From the NCBI GenBank assembly GCA_032622095.1, contig CP136066.1, positions 93,765,319 through 93,829,318 of the forward strand: 64,000 nt of DNA. The letters are read 5' to 3'. The translations under genes and the position numbers were made by a program. Positions 34,318 to 48,086 of this stretch are shown in pieces. Under the pieces are notes generated by a model. The model had not been told where the DNA came from and searched no databases. It saw only the letters and a program-made list of their open reading frames with translations. Source of the DNA: Siphonodentalium dalli. Lineage: Eukaryota > Mollusca > Scaphopoda > Gadilida > Siphonodentaliidae. How positions within the stretch are numbered: position 1 is the first letter of the stretch; every line of letters begins with the position of its first letter.

Positions 34318-35900
34318 GTGGAAAGCAATAGCAACCCAAGGTACACATGTACAAGCAACCCAGTAACATACAGTCACTCCATATATACACATAAACACCA
34401 TACAAATGTCAAGATAGTCACTCACTCTATACACATCATACATCTGACCCATGACCATATAGTCACTCCCTGTATACCTATTTACCACTTTCCTGATCAT
34501 AAGTCAATCCTTGTATACCAATTCATCTCACCATTGGCAATACGGTCACTCCCCGTATACCTATTCGCCATGGACAAAATAGCCATTCAAGATAAACATA
34601 TACACCCCATCTGTGACCATAGAGTCACTCCATGTATACATATGCATCTCACCATTGGCCATATAGCCACTTGCTTTATATACGTATCCCTCACCCATGA
34701 CCATATATATCCACACTCGTGTATACCTGTACACTCCACACATGCCCATGCAGGCACACTAGGTATACTCATACAACTGACCCATGACCAAATAGCCACC
34801 CCCTGTGTACCTATCCAACACATTCATGATCATACAGTCAATCATTGTATACCTATTCACCTCACCATTGGTCATACATCACTCGTTGTATACATGTTCA
34901 CCAAACCCATGGCAAGATAGCCATGCAAGATATACATATATCCCCCAACCATGACCATAGAATCACTCCAGGTAAACATATGCACCTCACTAATGTTGAT
35001 ATAGCCACTCACTTTATACACATACCTCTCCATAACCATACAGCCACTCTTGTGTATACCTGTATACCCTACACATGACCATACAGCCACACCAGGTATA
35101 CTCCTACACCTGACCCATGACCATATAGTCACTCCCTGTATACCTATTCATCACATTCATGATCATACAGTCACTCCTTGTATACCTGTTCACATCACCA
35201 TTGGCCATACAGTCACTCCCTGAAAACATATTCACCTCACTATTGGCCATAGAGTCACTCACTATACATATTTGCCATGTCAATAGCCATATAGCCACTC
35301 GATATATACATATACACCCACACATGACCATCCACACGCTCGTCAATGACCATTCAGCATATATCAGGTACACATATACACATTATGACTACTGCCATTC
35401 CATGTACACTTATACGCATTACACATAGCTGCACATATATTTATCCATTCACCCCACCGTGATCATACAAACAACACATGTATACATATACACCTACCAG
35501 TGACAACACAGCCACACAAGGTACACCTGTACATCCCACCCATGACCATACAGTCACTCCATATATACATAAAAACACATATGACCATGTAGGTACATGT
35601 ACTCTCGTTATTTACATAAACCACAACAATGTCCATTGAGCCACATCGTGTACACCTGTACTGGGTAGTCATAACCATACAACCATACAGTCACTCCATG
35701 TATACCTATTCACCTCACACATGACCATACACTCACTCCTTGCATACATATACATCTCACCATGGCCACCCCATTCATGACCATATAGCTAACCATGTAC
35801 AGCTATTCGCATCATTCATGACCATACAATAACTCCCATTATACATATTCACCTCACCTATGACCACACGGTAACTTCCTGGTTGCCATGTTGACCTCCA
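34318..35900 (+). repeat. 42-bp minisatellite, about 37 units
   Basis: A degenerate unit of about 42 bp carries CATGACCATACAGTCACTCC, TGTATACCTATTCACC and variants throughout. Because 42 is divisible by three, both strands show long open frames with repeating peptides; these are artefacts. It lies in the loop of the 10.9-kb element. Confidence 0.85.
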
Positions 35901-35934
35901 CCCTGTATCATGTTGATCAATTTTTATGTTTACC

Positions 35935-37380
<1,446 letters not shown>

Positions 37381-39374
37381 AAAAAATTCGATGCTCTAAC
37401 CGAAATATTTTTTTGTCCGATTGTGTTCATATTTGATATGTAGGTTTATGATGACACACCCCTCACCTGTATAGTTTTTGGTATTGATTGGTTGATCAGT
37501 TTAGAACATATTTCTTCTGATCTGCCTCATATTTCTTACCTAGGTTTTTCTCAGCACGTTCTTCATCTGTATGGTTTTTGGTATTGTTTAATTAACCCTT
37601 TTCACTCTTATGTTTACTTAGAATTCACCCAAGCTGCTATGACTCAAAACATTTTTCATCTGATCAACACAAAATTTGGTATATGAATTTATCACCCCTA
37701 AATACAGATCGAGTTCGAATATGGGTTTGATCCGATATATTTTAACAGAGTTATGACCCTTTATAATTCAAGTAATTACTGCTGGGAATTTGAAGAGAAC
37801 ATATATCCCACAGCAATGTGTGTTATTGAAATGAGTTAATTATCACTATGACATTAGATACTACATGCTATAAAGCATGATAGTGGTACCACTGGCTGGC
37901 TGGACTTGTTATCATAATTATGTCAAACTGTGATTGATTACTCACTCTCTGGTGGAGTTCTGCTTTCTGTGCAATATGAAGTTAACCCCTTTGTTGAAAC
38001 AGGTTTATTACATTAGCTATATGCACACACTATATGACACCTATTCTAAAATAATAAATTGGAATAGTCCATTGTTACTTTGTAGTGTTGTTTTACAGAC
38101 ATTGTTCTTTACAAACACTGTTGTCTTATCTTAGACAAAAATTTATCCACACATTCCTTAGTTCCATAACATGATGTCATTGAAAATGATTAACCCTCTC
38201 CACACATCATATGGTTTTGATGCTTTTCATTTAATCATTCTCCTATGTTATGTCCAGGTTGATGGTGATCCACTTTTGATTTGCATGGATTTGGGATTAA
38301 AATTAAACCATTCCATAGACACATATTATGCGATAGAGAGATATAATATTATCCCTTTCACTTTGAGCCAGGTTCAGTAAGGGTTTCAATACATCACCAA
38401 TTGAATATTCATCATTAGAGGAAATGTCTTATTTTGAAATTCCCTCAATTGCATTTGGGCTCCAGGATAATATTAATGGTGCTGGTATTCTTGAGACTGA
38501 CTTATTGTATGGGGTTCTAAATCCAATGACATGCTTTTCATAGACTATTTTGTGTTTATCAGTTCATTAGTTTGGGTAAGATTAACCCCATTCTATCCGA
38601 TTTGATAACTCAAATATTTCCATTGATTATGTTTATAGTTCTTGGCATAGTTGACGATAACACACCCCTAACCTGCATAGTGAGGGTCATTTGGTTTATT
38701 TGCTTAAAAATATTAACATCCTCCACCAATCCTGTTGACACAATGTGATAACGATCACTATATAAAGTGTGAATTGTTGAAACTTTTGCACTCATGAAAA
38801 GGTTGGTGTAAGGATTTATAAAATTTATAAAAATAGCTAATCGCTATCGCCAAGGTATGGGTTAAACATCTGCCGATCGTGATCGGCCTCTCGTTATCCT
38901 AATAGGCCAAAATAGCCACAGATTATGATTCATTTCAGTTCCATTTCCAAGTTCTGCCTATTTATTTAAAAAAATATAGCCAGTATCCAAAAAGAGGTTC
39001 CCAGGGGTGGGGGGATAAGGGAACTTTAAAATTAATTTGTTATGCCCCATAAGGAAATGGGACAACCAGAATAGAACATTTAGTTGTCAGTTGATTAGCT
39101 AACATGTAAAATAACCAAGTGAGTCACAATTTGCTACATTTTCGGTAACGCAGAGAATATTTGTAAAAAATGGTTTATAAACACATTAGTGTGACACATT
39201 TAAGGTAGATCAAAACAATAAACACCTTTCATACCAAACATAGTTACATTTTACTTGAAAATGTTTTGCCATTATTTATATCAAGTTTGTGAGAGAAAAA
39301 TCCGATATTTCTGGTAATGTCAGTGGTGACAATAGTAAAAATTAACTAAGGTGCATCAGACATGTTAGTGTTCA
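37381..39374. other. Loop of the 10.9-kb element, no supported gene
   Basis: 37381-37770 repeats tail modules of the CGTTGTC element (for example CAGATCGAGTTCGAATATGG). A GATCGTGATCGGCCTCTCGT motif at about 38875 matches 19310 and 43905. The remainder is AT-rich with nothing recognisable. Confidence 0.5.
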
Positions 39375-39960
39375 ATGTATAGAAGGCATATTAGCCAATT
39401 TTATACATCAACCACAACTTCTAAGCGATTGCGGGACACGCTGGGTCAATATCTACCATTTCCACATTTTGGCAGCCAAATATACAGAAGAATGCAGTTG
39501 TTGGGTTCCATTCCTTCACAGACAATAATTACCTTTCATCGTTGTTCCGAAAAGGAAAAAAAAACACTTCTGGAAGTTGCTGGAAAGACCATCAAGATAT
39601 ATGGAAGTCATGGCTTATTTAGGAACGAATTGGGATTTGGACAGTGACACGCTTAATACAATCAAGGAGTTAACATGTGCCTTATACATGTATGGTCCAA
39701 ATTCGAGAAAAGTGAATTAAGCTAGGTGGGTAAAGTTCCAGTAGAAGTTCGAGAATCAGTAAAAGGTAGTTGATCTTTCTGCACTTCCACCATGTGAGGA
39801 ATCTTTAATTCTACACTCAAAACGTGCCAACATAATAGCAAAACAGTGGAGACTTGCAACCATTGCCAAATCAATCACTCCCGGTGTAGCACTTCATAGA
39901 TGGACGGCCGATAGGCAGCCTGAGTTAAATTGTTTGAACCATTCTTTCCCGTAAGATGTT
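39375..39960 (+). pseudogene. Remnant of an uncharacterised high-copy coding family, right arm
   Basis: An open stretch at 39375-39647 (90 codons, including EKEKKTLLEVAGKTIKIYGS) is followed, after stops and frame changes, by ALPPCEESLILHSKRANIIA, KQWRLATIAKSITPGVALHR and ADRQPEL at about 39775-39930. It is longer than the left-arm remnant and faces outward. The part upstream of about 39490 seems unpaired with the left arm. Identity is limited to resemblance to uncharacterised repeat-associated proteins. Confidence 0.5.
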
Positions 39961-40696
39961 GCACAGAAATTCTATTGACTGATACCATCACATTTGATGA
40001 AATTGACAGTGACAGTGAAGACCAGATTACATAATCCGTGGGCAGAACTATTGCAATTTATGATATGAATTCTATCAACTAGTATGAACGACCTTTCGAG
40101 TTTATTATAGCATAAAATTGAAAGCATTGAGAACACTATCTTGGGGTAGGGATAAGTTTTACTTTATTTAATAATTCTGGTCTGGTACATGATTATAGCA
40201 TTTCATGTCTGATATTGGGGAAGAATTTATGCTTATTGTGTTGTATGTTGTGCAGCTGTCTCCATAAAGCTAACAAAGTCATGGGAATTTTTCAAACATT
40301 TTTCACTTAAAAATAATCAAAATTTTAGCCAATTTACCCCCAAAAAATCAAATATTTAAACAAAATAGACTCTACCATAGCATAAACCTCCTCATATACA
40401 TACTAATCCCATGATATATGATAAGACTCTGAATTGGTTAAAAAAAAGTAATGAAAACAGGCTATTCTGACTTAATAGGTATTTTCAGATAGAAAATCAG
40501 TTTTAGGGGGGGTGGGTTAAGTTTTTGGAAATATCTCGGCTTGTTGGATATCATTGCTTGTGTTGTTGATATTAATAAATCAGGTATATAATGCTGAAAA
40601 TTTTGATGCACCAATGAGAGCTTTATACCAAAAAATGAAAATTTTATAGAAAATCTTCTGGAAATATTTTTTGAAAAAGCACTGCAATTTATGCAT

Positions 40697-43317
40697 TTTT
40701 AGCTCAACTTTACTTTGTAAAGTTTGAGCTATTGCCATGGCTTTGTCGTCCGTCGCCCGTGTGTGCGTGTGTACGGGCGGCGTCAACAATAGAGGCTACA
40801 GGTCGTACCTTTGATCGGATCATTATGAAATTTGTCATAGCTGTTGACATCAACATTTGTACCGGAATGATTCATTTTGGGGTCATACGGAAAAAAAACA
40901 TGGCCGCCAGTGGCCATCTTAGATTTCAAAATTCAATCCATTAGCACGGGCTACAGGTCGTACTGTTCATCTGATCGTCATGAAATTTGTCATGGATGTT
41001 AATATTGACATGTAGATGGGAACGAGTAATTTTGAGGTCATTCGGCCAAAAAACATGGCCGCCAGCAGCCATCTTCGATTTTACTCTTTGCATGACTAAA
41101 TCCTTTAGCACGGGCTACAGGTCGTACCTTTAGTCAGATCGTCATAAAATTTGTCATGGATGTTAACAATGACATGTAGATGGGAACGAGTCATTTTTGG
41201 CTTATTCGGGCAAAAAACATGGCCGCCAGCAGCCATCTTGGATTTTACTCTTTGTATGACTAAATCCTTTAGCACGGGCTACAGGTCATACCTTTAGTCT
41301 GATAATCATGAAATTTATCATGGCTGTTGAAATTGGAATGTAGATGGGAACGAGTCATTTTGGGGTCATTCGGACAAAAAACATGGCCGTCAGTGGCCAT
41401 CTTTGTTTTCAAAATTCAATCCATTAGCACGGGCCACAGGTCGCACTGTTCGTCTGATCATCATGAAATTTGTCATGGATGTTAATATTGACATGTAGAT
41501 GGGAACGAGTAATTTTGGGGTCATTCGGCCCAAAAACATGGCCGCCAGCAGCCATCTTGGATTTTACTCTTTGTATGACTAAATTCTTTAGCACGGGCTA
41601 CAGGTCGTACCTTTAGTCTGATCATCATAAAATTTGTCATGGATGTTAACAATGACATGTAGATTGGAACGAGTCATTTTGGGGTCAATCGGCCAAAAAA
41701 CATGGCCGCCAGCAGCCGTCTTGGATTTTACTCTTTGCATGACTAAATCCTTTAGCACGGGCTACAGGTCCTACTTTTAGTCTGATCATCATAAAATTTG
41801 TCAAGAATGTTAATAATCACATGTAGATGGGAACGAGTCATTTTGGGGTCATTCGGCCAAAAAACATGGCCGTCAGCAGCCATCTTGGATTTTACTCTTT
41901 GTATGACTAAATCCTTTAGCACGGGCTACAGGTCGTACCTTTAGTCTGATCATTATAAAATTTGTCATGGCTGTTGATATTGGAATGTAGATGAGAACGA
42001 GTCATTTTGGGGTCATTCGGACAAAAAACATGGCCGCCAGCGGCCATCTTGGATTTCAAAATTTAATCCATTAGCACAGGCCACAGGTCGTACTGATTGT
42101 CTGATCATCATGAAATTTGTCATGGATGATAATATTTACATGTAGATGGGAACGAGTAATTTTGGGGTCATTCGGCCAAAAAACATGGCCACCAGCAGCC
42201 ATCTTAGATTTTACTCTTTGTATGACTAAATTCTTTATCACGGGCTGCAGGTCGTACCTTTAGTCTGATCATCATAAAATTTTTCATGAATGTTAATAAT
42301 GACATGTAGATGGGAACGAGTCATTTTGGGGTCATTCGGCCAAAAAAGATGGCCGCCAGCAGCCATCTTGGATTTTACTCTTTGTATGACTAAATCCTTT
42401 AGCACGGGCTACAGGTTGTATCTTTAGTCTGATCATCATAAAATTTTTCATAAATGTTAATAATGACATGTAGATGGGAACGAGTCATTTTGGGGTCATT
42501 CGGCCAAAAAAGATGGCCGCCAGCAGCCATCTTGGATTTTACTCTTTGTATGACTAAATCCTTTAGCACGGGCTACAGGTCGTACCTTTAGTCTGATCAT
42601 CATAAAAATTTTCATGGCTGTTGAAATTGGAATGTAAATGGGAACGAGTCATTTTGGGGTCATTCGGCCAAAAAACATGGCCGCCAGCGGCCATCTTGGA
42701 TTTCAAAATTTAATCCATTAGCACGGGCCACAGGTCGTACTATTCGTCTGATCATCATGAAATTTGTCCTGGATGTTAATGTTGATATGTAGATGGGAAA
42801 CGAGTAATTTTGGGGTCATTTGGCGAAAAAACGTGGCCGCCAGCAGCCATCTTGGATTTTACTCTTTGTATGACTAAATTCTTTAGCACGGGCTACAGGT
42901 CGTACCTTTAGTCTGATCATCATAAAATTTGTCATGGATGTTAACAATGACATGTAGATTGGAACGAGTCATTTTGGGGTCAATCGGCCAAAAAACATGG
43001 CCGCCAGCAGCCATCTTGGATTTTACTCTTTGTATGACTAAATTCTTTAGCATGGGCTACAGGTCGTACCTTTAGTCTGATCGTCATAAAATTTGTCATT
43101 GATGTTAACGATGACATGTAGATGGGAACGACTCATTTTGGGGTCATTCGACCGAAAACATGGCCGCCAGCAGCCATCTTGGATTTTACTTTCCTCTTCA
43201 TGTCTATAAACTAGTATTAGACATTCAACTTTCCACATTCCTAATCGCTCCATTGACTGTAATATATTAAATTATTCCCTTTCCAAGTTGAGCTACAGTG
43301 TCATTGACACTTTCATT
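40697..43317 (+). mobile_element. Family F element with ~15 tandem units of ~163 bp
   Basis: The left end is TAGCTCAACTTTACTTTGTA and the right end GTTGAGCTACAGTG..CACTTTCATTTAG. It interrupts the arm of the 10.9-kb element: the empty version reads ATGCATTTTTTTGGCATTTT (reverse of about 33015). Units share AGCACGGGCTACAGGTCGTA, GTAGATGGGAACGAGTCATT and GGCCGCCAGCAGCCATCTTG at 155-165-bp spacing. Two alternating subtypes are visible (ending TTTTACTCTTTG or TTTCAAAATTTAATCC). Superfamily unresolved. Confidence 0.8.
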
Positions 43318-43641
43318 TAGCATTTTCGTGAATTTTTCACAAAAATTGTTGGATAATATAACTTTTTGCACATCGTAAATGTTAATCAACCCAGATAGAA
43401 TAAGTATCTGATATTCAAGTATATTTTATTCAACATTTGTCTTATTTTATTGGTTTTCCTGATTATACTGAAATTTGCAGGTCAAAAACACCAAAAAGGT
43501 CAAAAAAATATATTTTCCACCTGCTCCGCCCTGGATACCTCAGTGTTTTTGGAACCCCCATGGGGCAATGATAATTGGAGATAGCGTCAAAATTTCTACC
43601 CTTTCATGTGACACTACCCTCATCTGGGGGCCGGTCTAATT

Positions 43642-43925
43642 GTAAACTTAAATTGGACTTTCTTAACCCAAGTATTCCATGTCCAGGTCACCTTTCACAT
43701 TTAACCCAAGGCTGTGGTGGTGCAGCATTTCAGATCCTGTACCAATGAATTCTCTTGTATAAATGCGAGTGACCCATAAATTACAATAATTTTGTCTATA
43801 ATAGTACATAACAGTATACTATAATTCAACTTCAAAACTCTCATTTATGATTCCGATCATAGTAATTTACTATCGCTAAGGGATGGATTAACATCTGCCG
43901 ATAGTGATCGGCCTCTCGTTTTTAT
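43642..43925 (+). repeat. Segmental repeat, interrupted copy, right part
   Basis: It continues the match to 19034-19327 (TGTAAACTTAAATTGG, GGTGGTGCAGCATT, GATCGGCCTCTCGTT) after the 10.9-kb insertion. Exon 7 follows about 145 bp later. Confidence 0.75.
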
Positions 43926-44069
43926 ATATGTTCTGCTTTATATCACTATTTGAAATGCAATAGGATTATTAATAACATACTAAGATTTTTAATATATTTA
44001 TATACAATAAAATGTCATTTAAATTTAGCATTTCTCTGTTTTGATTCTCATTTTTTTTTTCTTTTTCAG

Positions 44070-44180
44070 AGAAGAGTATCAAATTCCGGTGTCCAAGTTC
44101 TTGTTTCAAATCTTTCTGCCAACATGAATGAAGACTCGCTCCGAATACTCAATGAAAAAAGGACAAATAGCGATCTTTTG
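44070..44180 (+). CDS. RBM33: RBM33-like gene, coding exon 7 (first half of the RRM)
   Basis: The acceptor is CTTTTTCAG|AGAAGA and the donor CTTTTG|GTAAGT, phase 0 at both ends (37 codons). It encodes RRVSNSGVQVLVSNLSANMN, giving strand beta1 (VQVLVSNLS), then helix alpha1 (EDSLRILNEK) and the lead-in to beta2. RBM33 has its single divergent RRM at the extreme C-terminus with the same VxVxxLS start. The frame before the acceptor back to 43950 is intronic. Confidence 0.88.
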
Positions 44181-44353
44181 GTAAGTTTAGTAATAATTTA
44201 ATATTTGATAGTTTAAAAGTGTAAAATCCATTGTAAATTGTAAAACAATTTACATTCAATCATAAAATATTAAAACATAAGTAAATGTTGACCTAATAGT
44301 TGTTATCTAAAATGAGTATTTACAAGTGTTTTCAAGAGTTGTTTTTTTTTCAG

Positions 44354-44404
44354 TTAGGAATGTTGGAAGCTGGTTCCATTGAATATGCATTGAATATGAT
44401 GAAA
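44354..44404 (+). other. Candidate 51-nt in-frame cassette exon inside the RRM
   Basis: A strong acceptor (a run of 10 T, then CAG at 44351-44353) and a usable donor (GATGAAA|GTAAAA) bound 17 open codons in phase 0, LGMLEAGSIEYALNMMK. Splicing exon 7 directly to exon 8 gives an RRM of normal length, so inclusion would lengthen the alpha1-beta2 region by 17 residues. Its 3' third overlaps the dead exon duplicate in another frame. No transcript evidence is available here. Confidence 0.4.
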
Positions 44405-44463
44405 GTAAAAATGAATCTTTACTGGCCATCAAGGTCAAAAGTGATGTCTTAATGTTCTGAAAT
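44387..44463 (+). pseudogene. Dead tandem duplicate of exon 8
   Basis: 44387-44463 aligns without gaps to 44490-44566: in the exon 8 frame it reads IEYDESKNESLLAIKVKSDV then LMF and a TGA at 44458-44460, against IEYDESENKAMLTFKNKNDA in the live exon. No AG precedes it at the equivalent position, and an in-frame TGA lies just upstream, so it cannot be spliced in frame. Confidence 0.8.
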
Positions 44464-44488
44464 ATTTATTAGCGGATTCTATTTCCAG

Positions 44489-44577
44489 GGCATTGAATAT
44501 GATGAAAGTGAGAACAAAGCTATGCTGACCTTCAAGAACAAAAATGATGCCATGATGTTCAGGAATATGGTGCACAG
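44489..44577 (+). CDS. RBM33: RBM33-like gene, coding exon 8 (second half of the RRM)
   Basis: The acceptor is TATTTCCAG|GGCATT and the donor GCACAG|GTTAGT, entering in phase 0 and leaving two bases. It encodes GIEYDESENKAMLTFKNKND then AMMFRNMVH: beta3 is NKAMLTF, where RBM33 has a K-A-I-A-K-F-like strand, and helix alpha2 is NDAMMFRNMVH. The RNP1-like beta3 lacks canonical aromatics except one Phe, as in this divergent RRM class. Confidence 0.88.
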
Positions 44578-44669
44578 GTTAGTTAGACAATGTCGCAAAT
44601 GATTTATTATTGCATTTAGTCGGTCCATTGTGGAGTCTCAGTTAGAAAGTGAATAGCACATAAGTCCAG

Positions 44670-45386
44670 GGACCAGCCGAGATGGCGACGTGGGCGAAGA
44701 AGTCTCCCTATTCTTGCTCACTTCGCCCTAATTTTGCAGCCAGGCGAAGTTTAAGTCGCCCTGAAATTTCCAACGAAAATTGGCAAAATATTCATCCTAA
44801 TTTACTGTCAACATTGATTGAAGCCAGTTATCCATTGACAGGGTCTTTTAACACTCCATAAGTCTTATTGACATATGTATTAATCCGATTTGGGAGCATA
44901 TTCACACCTGAGCGATAATTGCAGACAGCTGTGAATACATCGTAAGGTGTCCGTCATTTTGAGATTATCACACCTGAAGATTACAACTTATACACCTTTA
45001 TTACCATGTGTCAGTTCATCAATCTTTGCTAAAGTTTGTAAAGGTCAGAACAACATTGAAAACAAATTCATTTGAGTAACATGTTAATATCTGTACCCAG
45101 CTTAGGAACTTTTAATGAGTGAGAATATTCAAGATTTCGTTTCGTTCATCATTTTTTTTCGTATTCTTAAGCATTGTTTAGTGAAAATCTTGAATTTCAC
45201 ATTTCTTCATCCTCGGTGTATACAGAATCTGAACAGTTATTAAGACCAAAGGAATGGATTTTAATTTTAATACATTTGAGAAGTAGAGCTGCGATGATCA
45301 TCGCGATTCCGATGCATCATGTTTTAAAAAGTTAATAATGCAATGCATCATACTGGGAGGGTGTGATGCGACTCATAAACAATTCA
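44670..45386. other. Intron sequence with a CAGGGACCAG left end
   Basis: CAGGGACCAGCCGAGATGGC at about 44671 begins a GGGCGAAG/CTTCGCCC-rich stretch related to the MITE at 5372; no matching right end is seen. From 44770 to 45386 I recognise nothing except an ATCATCGCGATTCCGATGC motif near 45298. Confidence 0.4.
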
Positions 45387-45528
45387 TGTCGGAAATATGG
45401 CTTGTTGCCATTTATCGGAAACACAGAGCTTTCCGATGAATGGCAACAAGCCATATTTCCGATTAAATCCTGAAAAATTACCCATAATTCTGCTGTGATT
45501 AATGAGTCGATTATTTAGGGCATTACTG
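45387..45528. mobile_element. Tc1/mariner-like hairpin MITE, left-truncated
   Basis: It keeps the central palindrome (GGAAATATGGCTTGTTGCC and its complement) and the right end GGGCATTACTG followed by TA. The left terminus is lost. 45531-45840 is AT-rich and unassigned. Confidence 0.75.
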
Positions 45529-45848
45529 TATAAACAAGATGCCTTCCTCCACCCGAATCCTAATTTCCTTATATATCGGGTTAATCAGAACAGAAAATAT
45601 TTTTCATTCCATAAAAGTATAGTAAATGAGGTTTTAATATCCATCATGTTAATGGTTCTTAAATATTATGTAACAATAATTGCTGATACCAAATTTTAAA
45701 AAGAAATTCCAGACTGATTTTGAAATATCAGGAAGTTTTGTACTAAATACTCATTGATTAATAGTTTTCTCCAATAAATAGGGCTCCTTCTGTACTTGTA
45801 TTATCTGTTGTCTGACTATTTTTTTCTTCTGAAAACTCCTCCTATTTT

Positions 45849-48086
45849 CACTGTGAAGGATATGCTCCTTGAAATCTCATTCCGCCCGAGCAAAATTCCG
45901 ATTCCGAGCGTTATAAGTTCCGATTCCGCGAACGTTTTGCTCGATTTTCCACGACCATGTTTACTAATTGGTGTATATCGAGGGAGCAACTCATGTGATG
46001 ACACATTCAAATGTTAGGATTTGTTTCTAAGGTATTCTACTCTTCACTTTCTTATTCTTTAGTCCCATATATAGCACGCTGAACTAAATTACAAGGGTTG
46101 CTCACTAAAATCCACACGCACACAGATGAAAATTATTGTGTACAAATGTGAATTTCGAAGGGAAAAAGATTATGTTTTGTAGAACAAATTGCTTACGTGT
46201 ATCCGCAAACAACCCATCGTTACTTAAAAAATACCGTTGATAAAAATACGCGATTTTGTCATTACATGTTGCCTTAAAAGTAACCCTACCATAAGTTCCG
46301 ATTCTGTTTTCAGAGTGTTCCGATTCACGACACGCACATTTTCAGCGTTCCCATTCCTGACATGGATTAAATGTTTACCGCAATCCAGTTAATTGCTTCA
46401 TTTTGCTGGCTCCACAGCGGTTCTACATGACTGTAAATTGTCCTATAATGATTACCTAAGTAGAACGAATTAGTAACTTATACTACAACAGATCTACAAC
46501 GTCACTGGTGTTGATTTTGATGCGATGTTTTTTAAATTTTCCTATAATATCTTGAGGTACTTTATTAAAAAGACCAAACATACATGTACATGTATATGGG
46601 AAGTCAAATTGACATTTATAAATAATTGAGCTTGAAGGTACTCAATCCGACTCTATGGTCCCCATATCATCAGATTCCAACAACAACAACAATGTTTTTT
46701 AAATGCTGCTCCAGTTATGAGAATCGATTAATTGCCCAAAAATAAACCAGTCAACTATAGTACAAAATTGCCCAAAACTTCTTATAAGGCATATCTTATT
46801 GATCTTATAAGCACAAAAAGGAATCTTCAATAAAAGCGCAATAAGGAATATTATTATTGCGCTTAAGTGCAATAAGAGCTAATTGGGCTTAAGTGGAAGT
46901 CAAAATCTTCCTTAATGCGCTTAAGCACAATTAGCCACATTACATAAACACTAATTCAAATGGTGTAGTCCATAGTGCAATGGGTGGAGTTTATTTATGA
47001 CCTGGTGACTGTCCACGCGTAGGCCAATTCGGATTCTACTATTTGCACAGAGGGGTGATCTCATGATGGAGATATTAATTGCGCTTAAGCGCAATAAGAA
47101 TGAGGAGCCAGATATGTAATTGCGCTTAGGTGAAATAAGAAATGTCTTATTTCGCTTAAACGCAATAAGGAGTCCCCAATCGCGCTTATGCGCAATAAGG
47201 ACAATTCTAATTGAGCTTAAGCACAATAAGAGAAGAAATTATTGCGCTCATAGGATCAATAAGGAATATCTAATTTCGTTTAAGCACAATAGGGAATATT
47301 CTTATGGCACTTAAGTGAAATTCCGTCTACAGTTAATTCGACAAAACAATCGCCTTACAGCAATAATTGTAAATTGAAATCACGAAACCGCATATAATAA
47401 AAAGGAAACCTACTGCTTTTGACTGGATATTATATCATTCGTGGGTAGGTGTACACGCAAATATCGATTTTCCAATCGGTATTTGCTTGTACCCGTTCAT
47501 GATAATTCTCGTTTTCAGTCAAAACTCATAGTTATCCTCTCGTATCTTCGTTGATTATTTGCACTGCTAATCGATATATCGATCGTTCAGCAATTTCAAA
47601 GTAAAATGTGCTACTTCCGGTGCGAAACTGGCGTAGGAAAGTTTTCAACGATGAATACTATTTATATCAGGAAAATGAAGACATTGGTAACATTTGATAA
47701 CATTATCTGAAAATGTACTGCATAAAGAGTCTGAATGCATGCCCCTTTAATACTTTCCTCATCATTTTGAAGACAAAAGCTAAGGGCCGTCCCATGGAGC
47801 CGTTTACCGCTAGAAAACTGGACGTTTCTAGACGAAATCTAAAGAGCATTGCTCGGGCGACAATTGAACTTACTCGGGCGACAACGGAACATACAGGGCG
47901 GGAATCGGAGCGAAAACGTAAATCACCGATTACAGCATTTTGATGGCTTTATAGGCAACAAAATTATAGGACAACATGTCCCGGTTGAAATTTGAAATTT
48001 GCTCGGTCGACAAGCGGAAAAACTCATAACGGTATCGGAATTTGCTCGGGCGGAATGAGATTTCGAGGAGCGGATCCTCCACAGTG
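45849..48086. mobile_element. Non-autonomous hAT-like element, 2238 bp
   Basis: The ends pair for about 50 bp: left CACTGTGAAGGATATGCTCC and on, right the near-complement ending GGATCCTCCACAGTG, including TCTCATTCCGCCCGAGCAAA. The 8-bp target duplication CCTATTTT lies at 45841-45848 and 48087-48094. The interior has CCGATTCC motifs and the palindromic array at 46760-47320 but no transposase; the largest frame (47713-47943) resembles no known protein. Confidence 0.88.
46760..47320. repeat. Dispersed palindromic GCGCTTAAGCGCAATAAG cluster
   Basis: At least ten variants of (A)TTGCGCTTAAGCGCAATAAG occur in about 560 bp, both complete and mutated (for example at 46845, 47080, 47120, 47150, 47180 and 47210), mostly 25-50 bp apart. 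The core TTAA-centred palindrome is conserved more than the spacers. Confidence 0.75.

Noticed and set aside
34318..35430. 200-codon and smaller His/Thr-rich frames
   Set aside because: A product of the 42-bp minisatellite; both strands are equally open.
39375..39647. Stand-alone 90-codon gene
   Set aside because: It is continuous with the decayed remnant in the right arm of the 10.9-kb element and resembles a repeat-associated family.
46760..47320. CRISPR-like array
   Set aside because: Short palindromes recur at uneven spacing with related, not unique, spacers inside a eukaryotic transposon; this is not a CRISPR.
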